From Pseudosporangium ferrugineum (GTDB lineage: Bacteria > Actinomycetota > Actinomycetes > Mycobacteriales > Micromonosporaceae): a stretch of 64,000 nucleotides of DNA. Location: positions 62,001 through 126,000 of the forward strand of contig NZ_PVZG01000012.1 in NCBI RefSeq assembly GCF_003002065.1, read 5' to 3'. Within the stretch, counting starts at the first letter, position 1, and the number at the start of each line of letters is the position of its first letter. Positions 8,756 through 17,000 of this stretch are shown in pieces. Position numbers and translations under genes: made by a program. The notes beneath the pieces are model-generated. The model had not been told where the DNA came from and ran no database searches. It saw only the letters and a program-made list of their open reading frames with translations.

Positions 8756-10930
8756 TCAGACGCCGACCGGAACCTTGTCCGATGCCTGGTCAAGCTGCTT
8801 ACGGAGCTTTTCGCCCTCGATGTCGACGTTGGGCAGCGCCCGGTTCAGCCAGCCGGGCAGCCACCACGCAGCGCGACCGAGCAGGGAGATCACCGCCGGC
8901 ACGATGGTCATCCGGACGATGAAGGCATCGATGGCCACCCCGATCGCGAGGGCGAAGCCCATCGACTTGATCACCGGGTCGTCGAGCAGCACGAAGCCGG
9001 AGAAGACCGAGGTCATGATCAGCGCGGCGGCGGTGACCACCCGGGCGCCGTGGCCCATGCCGCTGATCGTCGCCTCCTGCGGGCCCTCCCCGTGCACGAA
9101 GTCCTCGCGCATCCGCGACACCAGGAACACCTCGTAGTCCATCGCCAGCCCGAACAGGATGCCGATGAGCAGGATCGGCAGGAAGCTGATCAGCGGCGCG
9201 GGCGTGTCGAGCCCGACCAGGCCCGCCAGGTGGCCCTCCTGGAAGACGAGGACCGTGATGCCGAACGTCGCCCCGACCGTGAGCAGGAAGCCGAGCGCGG
9301 CCTTGATCGGCACCAGCACCGACCGGAAGACGAGCATCAGCAGCAGCACCGACAGGCCGACGACGAGCAGCAGGTAGACCGGCATCGCGTCGGAGAGCTT
9401 CTCGGAGACGTCGATGCCGACGGCGGTCTGGCCGGTCAGCGCGACGTCGGCGCCACCGAGGCCGCGGGTCCGCTCCCGGACCTCCTGCACCAGCTTCTCG
9501 GTCGCCTCCTCGGTCGGGCCGGTCGTCGGGATGACGGCCAGCAGGGCGGTCCGCTGGTCCCGGCTGAGGTTCGGCGGGGTGACCGCGAGCAGGCCCGGCG
9601 TGCCCTGCAGAGCCTGGTTGACCTCGCCCACCGCGGCGGCCGTGCGCTGCGGCGAGTCGCTGGAGACCACGAGCGCGAGCCGGCCGGTGAAGCCCGGGCC
9701 GAAGCCCGCCTTGATGAGATCGGCGGCGGCCCGGGCGGGCGTGCCCTCCGCGGCGGCACCGGCGTCGGGCAGCGCGACCCGCATGTCGGCGGCGGGCAGC
9801 GCCAGCGCGCCCAGGCCGAGGATGCCGACCAGGATCACGGGTACGCGCAGCCGCGTGACGAGCCGCGCCCACCGGAACCCGAAGCCCTCGCGCGACGCCG
9901 CCTGCCCGGTCCGGTCCCCGCGCAGCCGGCGGGGCAGCACCCTGGTGCCGGCGAAACCGAGCAGCGCGGGCAGCAGGGTGACAGCCACCAGCACCGCCAC
10001 GGCGACCGTGCCCGCCGCCGCCAGGCCCATCACGGTCAGGAACGGGATGTTGACCACGGCCAGGCCGGCCAGCGCGATGATCACCGTGATGCCGGCGAAG
10101 ACCACGGCCGAGCCCGCCGTGCCGACCGCGCGGGCCGCCGCCTCCTCCGGCTCGGTGCCCTCGGCGAGGTGCTGGCGGTGCCGGGAGGTGATGAAGAGCG
10201 AGTAGTCGATGCCGACGGCGAGCCCGATCATCAGGGCCAGCACGGGGGCCGTGCTGGTCAGCGAGACCACGCTGCTCAGGGCGAAGAGGCCGGCCATGCC
10301 CGCGCCGACGCCGATGAGCGCGTTCAGCATCGTCATCCCGGCGGCGACCAGCGAGCCGAAGGTGATGACGAGGACCACCAGCGCGATGATCACGCCGATG
10401 GACTCGGTGCCGCCGACCTCGGGCTCGGCGTTCATGACCTCGCCGCCGTGCTCGACGCGCAGGCCCGCCGCCTCGGCCGCGGCGCCGCTGTCCTCGTACG
10501 CGTGGCGCTGCTCGGGGGTCACGTCGTCGGAGCGATCGGCGAACTGCACCTGGACGAGCCCGTACCGCCCGTCCTGGGACAGCGCCCGGGACTGGAACGG
10601 GTCCACGGCGCCGACCACGCCGGGCAGGCCGCCGGCCTCCTTGACCAGGCCCTCCACCGCGGACTTGAGCTGTGGATCGGCGAGCGTACGGCCCTGCGGG
10701 GCGGCCACCACGATGGTGCCGGTGGCGCCGCTGGCCTCGGGGAACTCCTGCCGCAGGGCGTCGATGGCCCGCTGGGACTCGGTGCCGGGCATGGTGAAGT
10801 TGCTGGCGGTCTCCCCCTTGAAGGCGAGCGCCGCCCCGCCGAGGGCGGCGAGCACGACCAGCCACAGGACGACCACCAGTTTGCGGCGGCGGAACGAGGC
10901 CCGGCCGAGCCGATAGAGCAGGGTTGCCAT
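8756..10930 (-). CDS. MMPL/RND-family membrane exporter
   Basis: The 724-residue protein has the MMPL arrangement: one N-terminal membrane helix, an extracytoplasmic domain, five helices, a second extracytoplasmic domain and five or six more helices. The membrane-embedded proton-relay motifs GIDYSLF (near 240) and AMDYEVFL (near 605) are intact, so it should be a working proton-driven pump. Only one nucleotide separates its ATG from the stop of the TetR gene, so both come from one transcript under the TetR operators at 11504-11538. Substrate (lipid or drug) unknown. Confidence 0.95.
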   Translation of the reverse strand: MATLLYRLGRASFRRRKLVVVLWLVVLAALGGAALAFKGETASNFTMPGTESQRAIDALRQEFPEASGATGTIVVAAPQGRTLADPQLKSAVEGLVKEAGGLPGVVGAVDPFQSRALSQDGRYGLVQVQFADRSDDVTPEQRHAYEDSGAAAEAAGLRVEHGGEVMNAEPEVGGTESIGVIIALVVLVITFGSLVAAGMTMLNALIGVGAGMAGLFALSSVVSLTSTAPVLALMIGLAVGIDYSLFITSRHRQHLAEGTEPEEAAARAVGTAGSAVVFAGITVIIALAGLAVVNIPFLTVMGLAAAGTVAVAVLVAVTLLPALLGFAGTRVLPRRLRGDRTGQAASREGFGFRWARLVTRLRVPVILVGILGLGALALPAADMRVALPDAGAAAEGTPARAAADLIKAGFGPGFTGRLALVVSSDSPQRTAAAVGEVNQALQGTPGLLAVTPPNLSRDQRTALLAVIPTTGPTEEATEKLVQEVRERTRGLGGADVALTGQTAVGIDVSEKLSDAMPVYLLLVVGLSVLLLMLVFRSVLVPIKAALGFLLTVGATFGITVLVFQEGHLAGLVGLDTPAPLISFLPILLIGILFGLAMDYEVFLVSRMREDFVHGEGPQEATISGMGHGARVVTAAALIMTSVFSGFVLLDDPVIKSMGFALAIGVAIDAFIVRMTIVPAVISLLGRAAWWLPGWLNRALPNVDIEGEKLRKQLDQASDKVPVGV

Positions 10931-10931
10931 G

Positions 10932-11489
10932 TCAGTCCTTGTCGTGAGGGGAGTCGGAAGGGGAGAGCAGGGCCCGCCGGGCGACGCCGATCAGGGCGGC
11001 CCGCAGCTCGGCGGCGTCCCGGTCGGTGTCGATGACGACGGTGACGATCCCGGTCAGCACCACCTCGGCGGCGACACAGGCCGCGACGGCGGCGGAGCGC
11101 CCGGCGAACGCGGCGCAGAGTGCCTCGGTGTGCGGGAGCAGACCGGCGAACGCCGGTTCCGTGATGAACTTCGGGATGCCGCTGTAGACGAGCGCGGCCT
11201 CCCGCCGGTGGCGCAGGACGAGATCGACGAACCCCTCGATGGCGGCGGCCTGCGCGGCGTCGTCGTCGAGGGGTTCGAGGGCCGCCACGAGCTCGGCGAG
11301 CTCGCTCGCCGCGGGGGCGGTGAGCTCCGCGAGGATGGCGTCCTTGCTCGCGAAGTGGTAGAGCAACGTGGCCTTGGAGCAGCCGACCTCGGCGGCGATG
11401 TCCTGCAGCGAGGTGCCCTTGTAGCCGGTGTGGGCGAACTGCTCGGCGGCGACGCGGAGGATCTCGTCGCGGGTGTTGACGCGAACCAT
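10932..11489 (-). CDS. TetR-family repressor of the MMPL exporter
   Basis: The 185-residue protein has a typical TetR N-terminus (RDEILRVAAEQFAHTGYKGTS) with HTH IAAEVGCSKATLLYHFASKDAIL at about 27-49. The C-terminal ligand domain is variable. ATG 11489 is the preferred start; an ATG at 11501 adds four residues (MLVP) and lies almost against the operator. It is the first gene of the TetR-MMPL unit and should repress itself and the pump until a substrate binds. Confidence 0.92.
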   Translation of the reverse strand: MVRVNTRDEILRVAAEQFAHTGYKGTSLQDIAAEVGCSKATLLYHFASKDAILAELTAPAASELAELVAALEPLDDDAAQAAAIEGFVDLVLRHRREAALVYSGIPKFITEPAFAGLLPHTEALCAAFAGRSAAVAACVAAEVVLTGIVTVVIDTDRDAAELRAALIGVARRALLSPSDSPHDKD

Positions 11490-11503
11490 GGGCACCAGCA
11501 TGC

Positions 11504-11538
11504 CTGACCGATCGGTCAGAGACTGGCCGATCGGTCAG
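11504..11538. promoter_or_regulatory. Tandem palindromic TetR operators
   Basis: CTGACCGATCGGTCAG (11504-11519) is a perfect 16-bp palindrome. CTGGCCGATCGGTCAG (11523-11538) is the same element with one arm mismatch. The copies are 19 bp apart, about two helical turns, directly upstream of the TetR start. This is the classic form of an autoregulated TetR site. Confidence 0.85.
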
Positions 11539-11551
11539 AAAGTGGCCCAGG

Positions 11552-12433
11552 TTACAGCCGGCCCGGCCCCTCCGGCGGGGGCGAGGAGGCCAGCGACAGC
11601 GCGGGGACGGGGGTCCTGGGCTGCGGCAACGCCCCGACGACGCCCTCCGGCGCGGCGGCCCTCGAGCGGCGCGGACCGGGCAGCAGGAGCAGCACGGTGC
11701 CGAGCAGCGAGACGGCGACGAACGCGTCGAGCCAGTAGTGGTTCCCGGTCGCGACCACCACGGCGAGCGTGAGCACCGGGTGGGCCAGCCAGAGCCAGCG
11801 CAGCCGGGAGGTGGTGGCGGCGATGAGGGCGATCGCCACGGCGACGGCCCAGCCCACGTGCAGCGACGGCATGGCCGCGTACTGGTTGCTGACCGCGTCC
11901 GCGGCCGGCGAGCCGTAGACGGCCGGGCCGTAGAGGTGGCCGGTGTCGAGCACGCCGGCGAAGGCCATCATCCGCGGCGGGGCCAGCGGGATGACGAGGT
12001 GCACCACCAGGGCGACGGCGGTGAGGCAGGCGAGCGTACGGCGCATCCAGAGGTAGTGGGCGGGCCGGCGGAGGTACATCCAGACCAGGGTGACCGCGGT
12101 GGCCGGGAAGTGCACGTACGCGTAGTAGCAGTTGGCCAGCCGCACCAGGAAGCGATGGTCGATGATCGCCTCCTGCACCGACGACTCCGCGGGCAGGCGC
12201 AGCGCCCGCTCCAGCTCCCACACCCGGCCGGCGTTGCCCATGGCCTCGGCCACGTGGCCGGTGGCCAGCATCCGCCCCGCCTGATACGCGAGGAACAGCA
12301 GCCCCACCAGCAGGATCTCCCGCACCGCGGCCCGCACCACCAGCCGGCGCCCCGCGCCGGCCTGTTCCACCACCGTCACGGCAGCCCCCGTCTCCGCGCC
12401 GGACCCCTGCGACGACGACGGCGCGGACGGCAC
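11552..12433 (-). CDS. PAP2_3-type membrane phosphatase
   Basis: The 293-residue membrane protein has about six helices and the PAP2 motifs PSLHVGW (near 190) and GNHYWLDAFVA (near 235), which carry the catalytic His residues. A conserved APPRMM element lies between helices. Such proteins dephosphorylate lipid phosphates or act like inositol-phosphoryl transferases; the substrate is unknown. The C-terminal 40 residues are a Pro/Arg-rich tail. It is a paralogue of the protein at 14485-15459, on the other side of the MarR/ABC pair. Confidence 0.9.
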   Translation of the reverse strand: MPSAPSSSQGSGAETGAAVTVVEQAGAGRRLVVRAAVREILLVGLLFLAYQAGRMLATGHVAEAMGNAGRVWELERALRLPAESSVQEAIIDHRFLVRLANCYYAYVHFPATAVTLVWMYLRRPAHYLWMRRTLACLTAVALVVHLVIPLAPPRMMAFAGVLDTGHLYGPAVYGSPAADAVSNQYAAMPSLHVGWAVAVAIALIAATTSRLRWLWLAHPVLTLAVVVATGNHYWLDAFVAVSLLGTVLLLLPGPRRSRAAAPEGVVGALPQPRTPVPALSLASSPPPEGPGRL

Positions 12434-12528
12434 TCAGGGAGATCTTGGACCTCCGGACATCCGGACGTCACCTCCCGGACGGCCGGATGTGACCAGTCGC
12501 TCACCGTGAAGGGGTGTGCGGGGGCAGC

Positions 12529-12936
12529 TCAGTCGCGGAGTTTACGCAGGATGCGGGTCAGCTCGGCGCGGTCGGCGGCGCTCAGCGCGGCGAAGAACCG
12601 TTCGCTCTCCGCGTAGCGGGCGGCCTTGATCCGCTCGCCGGTCGCGCGGCCGGCCGCGGTCAGCGACACCAGCGTGGCCCGCCGGTCGCCCGGGTCCGGT
12701 CCGCGCTCGACCAGGCCGCGCCGCTCCAGGTCGTCCACCACCTCGGTGGCGGAGCGCGCCGCGATGCGCAGGTGCTCGGCGAGCGCGCCCGGGCGCATCG
12801 GCCCGTGCCGCATCAGCACGGCGAGGGCCCGGCCGTGGGACGGGGAGACGTGCAGCGGCTCGAGTGTCTCGCGGCTGAGGTGCCGCAGGCGGCGGGCGAC
12901 GCCCCAGAACAGCTCCGAGAGGGTGTTGTCCTCCAC
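12529..12936 (-). CDS. MarR-family transcriptional regulator
   Basis: The 135-residue protein has the MarR winged helix: LSPSHGRAL-type recognition region, GALAEHLRIAARSATEVVDDLERRGLVER (about 48-77) and a wing GDRRATLVSLT. It is divergent from the ABC exporter at 13015. The inverted repeat TGAGGT-A-ACCTCA lies between them, so it likely represses both. The first residues (MEDNTLSELF) fit the family length. Confidence 0.93.
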   Translation of the reverse strand: MEDNTLSELFWGVARRLRHLSRETLEPLHVSPSHGRALAVLMRHGPMRPGALAEHLRIAARSATEVVDDLERRGLVERGPDPGDRRATLVSLTAAGRATGERIKAARYAESERFFAALSAADRAELTRILRKLRD

Positions 12937-12975
12937 GGGAATACCGTACCAGCGGTTGCGGTTGTTCCCTCATGT

Positions 12976-12988
12976 TGAGGTAACCTCA
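12976..12988. promoter_or_regulatory. MarR operator between the MarR and ABC exporter genes
   Basis: TGAGGT-A-ACCTCA is a perfect inverted repeat centred at 12982. It lies 40 bp from the MarR start and 27 bp upstream of the exporter start, where it would cover the exporter promoter. Size, symmetry and place fit a MarR dimer site. Confidence 0.75.
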
Positions 12989-13014
12989 GTAAAACTCCGG
13001 AAGAAGGTACGCAC

Positions 13015-14793
13015 TTGGAAGCCCCCCGACGCCCCAGAACCGTCAGTGCCGCCGAGAAGGCCCAGGCGCGAGAGGTCTCGCTCCGCCGCATCGGCCGGCT
13101 GTTCACCGCCCACCGCGGGCAACTCGCGCTCGTCGTCGCGATCATCGTGGTCTCCTCGGTCGTCTCGATGGCCTCGCCCTTCCTGCTGCGCGAGGTCATC
13201 GACGTCGCGCTCCCCGACCGGAATCTCACGCTGCTGGCCTGGCTGGTCGCCGGCATGGTCGCCGTCGCCGCGCTCACCTCGGCCCTCGGCGTGGTGCAGA
13301 CCTGGATCTCCACCACCGTCGGCCAGCGGGTCATGCACCGGCTGCGCACCGACGTGTTCCGCCACCTGCACCGCCAGTCCGTCGCGTTCTTCACCCGTAC
13401 GCGCACCGGCGAGGTGCAGTCCCGCATCACCAACGACATCGGCGGCATGCAGTCGGTGGTCACCTCGACGGCCACCTCGGTCGCCTCGAACCTCACCACC
13501 GCCGTCGCCACCGCGGTCGCCATGGCCGCCCTGAGCTGGCAGCTCTCGCTGGTCTCGCTGGTCGTGCTGCCCCCGGCGATCCTCCTGACCCGCCGGGTCG
13601 CCCGGATGCGCCGGGAGATCACCGCCCGGCGCCAGCGGGAGCTGGCCGACCTGAACGTCACCGTCGAGGAGGGGCTGTCGATCAGCGGCGTGCAGCTCAG
13701 CAAGACCCTGGGCACCGGCGCCACCCTCGTCGACCGCTTCACCGCCTCGTCCGAGCGCCTGATCGACCTCGAACTGCGCGCGGAGCTGGCCGGCCGCTGG
13801 CGGATGGCGTCCATGAGCATCCTGTTCGCCGCGATCCCCGCGGTCATCTACCTCAGCGCCGGCCTGCCCTTCACCGCGGGAACCCTGAGCATCGGCACCC
13901 TGGTGGCCTTCACCTCGCTGCAGGCGGGACTGTTCCGGCCGCTGATGGGGCTGCTCGGCGTCGGCGTGTCGCTGACCAGTTCCCTCGCCCTGTTCGCGCG
14001 CATCTTCGAGTACCTCGACCTGCCCGTCGAGGTGGACGACCCCGAACACCCCGTGGACCTCGACCCGGATCGCGTACGCGGGCACCTGCGCCTGGAGGAC
14101 GTGACCTTCACGTACCCGGGCAGCGCGACCGCCGCGGTCGCCGGGGTGACCCTCGACGTCCCGGCCGGCACCTCGCTGGCCCTGGTCGGCGAGACCGGTT
14201 CGGGCAAGAGCACGCTGGCCGGGCTGATCGCCCGCCTGCACGACCCGGACGCCGGGCGGATCACCGTCGACGGCGTCGACCTGCGCGACCTGCGCCTGGC
14301 CGACCTGGCCCGGATCGTCGGCGTGGTCAGCCAGGAGACGTACCTGCTGCACACCACCGTGCGGGAGAACCTGCGCTACGCCCGGCCGGACGCCACCGAC
14401 GAGCAGCTCGAGCAGGCGGCCCGCGCGGCGCGGATCCACGACCTGATCAGCGCGCTGCCGGACGGCTACGACACCGTCGTCGGCTCACGGGGCCACCGGT
14501 TCTCCGGCGGGGAGAAGCAGCGGATCGCCATCGCCCGTACCCTGCTGCGGAACCCGCGCATCCTGGTGCTCGACGAGGCGACCAGCGCGCTGGACACCGA
14601 GACCGAGCGGGCCGTGCAGCGTGCCTTCGACGAACTGGCGCGAGGGCGTACGACGGTGACCATCGCGCACCGGCTGTCGACCGTGCGCGACGCCGACCGG
14701 ATCGCGGTGGTCGACCACGGCCGGATCCTGGAGTCCGGGACGCACGACGCCCTGATCTCCGAGGGCGGCCGGTACGCGGCGCTGGCGGCGTGA
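13015..14793 (+). CDS. ABC exporter (fused permease and ATPase)
   Basis: This 592-residue half-transporter exports drugs or lipids as a dimer. Six membrane helices (about 35-320) precede an ATPase domain with Walker A GETGSGKST (near 391-399), Q-loop VSQETYLL, signature FSGGEKQR (near 497) and Walker B ILVLDEATSALD. All catalytic motifs are intact. The start is a TTG preceded by AAGAAGG at 7 nt; no better start exists in frame. Its 3' end is overlapped by about 309 nt by the frame of the convergent PAP2 gene. Confidence 0.93.
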   Translation: MEAPRRPRTVSAAEKAQAREVSLRRIGRLFTAHRGQLALVVAIIVVSSVVSMASPFLLREVIDVALPDRNLTLLAWLVAGMVAVAALTSALGVVQTWISTTVGQRVMHRLRTDVFRHLHRQSVAFFTRTRTGEVQSRITNDIGGMQSVVTSTATSVASNLTTAVATAVAMAALSWQLSLVSLVVLPPAILLTRRVARMRREITARRQRELADLNVTVEEGLSISGVQLSKTLGTGATLVDRFTASSERLIDLELRAELAGRWRMASMSILFAAIPAVIYLSAGLPFTAGTLSIGTLVAFTSLQAGLFRPLMGLLGVGVSLTSSLALFARIFEYLDLPVEVDDPEHPVDLDPDRVRGHLRLEDVTFTYPGSATAAVAGVTLDVPAGTSLALVGETGSGKSTLAGLIARLHDPDAGRITVDGVDLRDLRLADLARIVGVVSQETYLLHTTVRENLRYARPDATDEQLEQAARAARIHDLISALPDGYDTVVGSRGHRFSGGEKQRIAIARTLLRNPRILVLDEATSALDTETERAVQRAFDELARGRTTVTIAHRLSTVRDADRIAVVDHGRILESGTHDALISEGGRYAALAA

Positions 14794-15459
14794 CGCGACC
14801 AGCATGCCGGCGGTCACCACGGCGATCCCGGCGACCGCGTCGAGGACCCAGTGGTTCGCGGTGCCGACCACCGCGACCACGGTGATCGCGGCGTACAGGC
14901 CGCCGAGGACGCGCAGCAGCGGGCCGCGCATCACCCAGGCGACCCAGAACGCCCAGCCCACGTGCAGCGACGGCATCGCCGCGAGCTCGTTGGTGAGGTG
15001 GCCCATCCCGGCTGGCGCCGACGCGTGCGCGGACCACCAGCCGAGGTCCGAGGTGCTCGCGAGGGTGTCAACGTAGCCGGACGGCATGAGCCGCGGCGGG
15101 GCGGTCGGCATCAGCACGTAGCAGACCAGCCCCATCGCGGAGGCGAGCACCAGCCCGTTGCGGGCCGGGACGTAGCGGCCGGGGTGGCGGCGGAACAGCC
15201 ACAGCAGCACGAGCGGCGTGACCAGGTAGTGCAGGGCGGCGTACCAGAAGGACAGGCCCGCGGCCAGCCAGGGCGTGACCGTCACGGCATGGTTGAGCCC
15301 CGCCTCGACGTCGAGGCCCACGAGCCGCTCGGCGCCCAGCAGGGCGGTCGCCTGCTCACGGGCCGCGCCCAGGTCCGGATCGGCCAGCATCCGCGCCGCG
15401 CTGTACGCCCCGAACAGGCCCAGCAGCAGCGCGATCTCGCGCCATCCTCGTCGTGACAC
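14485..15459 (-). CDS. PAP2_3-type membrane phosphatase with C-terminal antisense overlap
   Basis: The core (residues 1 to about 215) is a six-helix PAP2_3 protein with TAPPRLMP, PSLHVGWAFW and ANHWVLDAVAG. The GTG start at 15459 follows GGGGGAGGG; the open frame continues to 15606 without a start signal. After MLVASRRQ the frame runs on for about 100 residues antisense to the ABC exporter and stops only at 14485. That tail looks like a complement-strand shadow (HGRQPVRDGHRRTPSR) and is unlikely to fold. Either the proteins truly overlap or the original stop was lost. Confidence 0.82.
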   Translation of the reverse strand: MSRRGWREIALLLGLFGAYSAARMLADPDLGAAREQATALLGAERLVGLDVEAGLNHAVTVTPWLAAGLSFWYAALHYLVTPLVLLWLFRRHPGRYVPARNGLVLASAMGLVCYVLMPTAPPRLMPSGYVDTLASTSDLGWWSAHASAPAGMGHLTNELAAMPSLHVGWAFWVAWVMRGPLLRVLGGLYAAITVVAVVGTANHWVLDAVAGIAVVTAGMLVASRRQRRVPAALGDQGVVRPGLQDPAVVDHRDPVGVAHGRQPVRDGHRRTPSRQFVEGTLHGPLGLGVQRAGRLVEHQDARVPQQGTGDGDPLLLPAGEPVAP

Positions 15460-15583
15460 GTGTCCCTCCCCCGTTCGGCGATCGAGGGAAGCTTCGCGTA
15501 GACACGAGCTTGCGCGAATCTGGCGCGCGGCTGAATCCGATCTTTCCTGTTCTCCTCCTTTCGGCCGGTACGCCGTCGCGCCG

Positions 15584-16948
15584 CTACTCTCCGCCGCCGT
15601 CGGCACCCGCGGGGACCCGGCGGCGCTCGAACGGGTCGCCGTACGCCCGGACCGCGGCGCGCGCGTACGCCTGCTGGAACGTCGCCACCCGCTCGGAGCG
15701 CCCGCGGCCGAGGAAGCTGACGAACCAGTGCAGCACGGCGGTCACCCTGTTCTTGAAGCCGACCAGGTAGAGCAGGTGCACGACCAGCCACATCAGCCAG
15801 CCGAGGAAGCCGGAGACGTGCACCTTGCCGATGCTGGCGACCGCGCTGAACCGCGAGATGGTCGCCATGCTGCCCTTGTCGAAGTAGGTGAACCTCTGGC
15901 CGGTCTCCCTGCCCGCGAGCCGGCGCTTGATCTGATCGGCGGCGTGCCGCCCGCTCTGGATCGCGACCTGCGCGACCCCGGGCAGGTCGTCCAGGGCCAT
16001 CATGTCGCCGACCGCGAAGATCTCCGGGTGCCCGGGCAGGGTGCAGTCGGGCTCGACCCGGATCCGGCCGGCCCGGTCGGTCGCCGCCCCGGCGGCCTCC
16101 GCGAGCCTGCGGGCCAGCGGCGGCGCCGCGACGCCGGCGGCCCACATCTTGGTCATGGCCCCGATCCGCTCGTGCCCGCGCGGGGTCTCCACCTCGATGC
16201 CGGTCGCGTCGACGCCGACCACCTTCGTCTCCAGCTCGACCTCGACGCCGAGCAGGTGCAGCCGGCGCAGCGCCCGGGTGGACAGCCGGTCGCCGAACGT
16301 CTTGAGCACCGCGTCGACCGCGTCGATCAGGATGATCCGGGCCTTGCGCGGGTCGATGTGCCGGTACTGGCCGGGCAGGTTGCGATGGGCCAGCTCGGCG
16401 ATCTGGCCGGCCATCTCGACGCCGGTCGGTCCCGCACCGACCACCACGAAGGTCATCCAGCGCTCCCGCTCGGCCGGGTCCGTGTGCAGGTCGGCCAGCT
16501 CGAACGCGCCGAAGATGCGGGCACGCAGCTCGAGGGCGTCGTCGATGCTCTTCATGCCGGGCGCGTGGTCGGCGAACTGGTCGTTGCCGAAGTACGACTG
16601 GGAGGCGCCCGCGCCGACGATCAGGGTGTCGTAGTCGACCGTGTAGTCGATGCCGGGCGCCTCGACGGACACCCGCCGGGCCTCGACGTCCACGTCCGTG
16701 ACCCAGCCCAGCTTGACGTCGACGTTGTCCTGCCGCTTGAGGATCTCGCGGATCGGCGGCGCGATCTCGCCCTCGGACAGGATGCCGGTGGCCACCTGGT
16801 AGAGCAGCGGCTGGAACAGGTGGTAGGCGGTGCCGTTGATCAGCGTGATGTCGACGTCGGCCCGGCGCAGCGACCTGGCGGCGAAGAGACCGCCGAAACC
16901 GGCCCCGACGATCACCACCCGGTGCCGGCGAGCAGCGCTTTCAGCCAT
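15584..16948 (-). CDS. ndh: Type II NADH dehydrogenase
   Basis: The 454-residue flavoprotein passes electrons from NADH to quinone without pumping protons. It has the FAD Rossmann motif VVIVGAGFGGLFAARSL (10-27), the NDH-2 hallmark FQPLLYQVATGILS (45-58), an NAD-binding motif FVVVGAGPTGVEMAGQI (near 165-181) and the second FAD motif IFAVGDMMA (near 305). The C-terminal region has a hydrophobic membrane-association segment (GFLGWLMWLVVHLLYLVGF). ATG start; it is divergent from the fusion gene at 17001 across 52 bp. Confidence 0.95.
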   Translation of the reverse strand: MAESAARRHRVVIVGAGFGGLFAARSLRRADVDITLINGTAYHLFQPLLYQVATGILSEGEIAPPIREILKRQDNVDVKLGWVTDVDVEARRVSVEAPGIDYTVDYDTLIVGAGASQSYFGNDQFADHAPGMKSIDDALELRARIFGAFELADLHTDPAERERWMTFVVVGAGPTGVEMAGQIAELAHRNLPGQYRHIDPRKARIILIDAVDAVLKTFGDRLSTRALRRLHLLGVEVELETKVVGVDATGIEVETPRGHERIGAMTKMWAAGVAAPPLARRLAEAAGAATDRAGRIRVEPDCTLPGHPEIFAVGDMMALDDLPGVAQVAIQSGRHAADQIKRRLAGRETGQRFTYFDKGSMATISRFSAVASIGKVHVSGFLGWLMWLVVHLLYLVGFKNRVTAVLHWFVSFLGRGRSERVATFQQAYARAAVRAYGDPFERRRVPAGADGGGE

Positions 16949-17000
16949 GATCGGGGCCTCCGGTGTTCGAGTCGTCCTCCGCGTACGGTATCAACGCAGG

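Noticed and set aside
11504..11538. Recombination (dif/att) site
   Set aside because: The symmetry and place directly before tetR fit an operator; no integrase is near.
12457..12490. Inverted repeat ACATCCGG/CCGGATGT as a terminator
   Set aside because: Eight-bp arms with an 18-nt loop and no T-run; in GC-rich DNA this is weak evidence.
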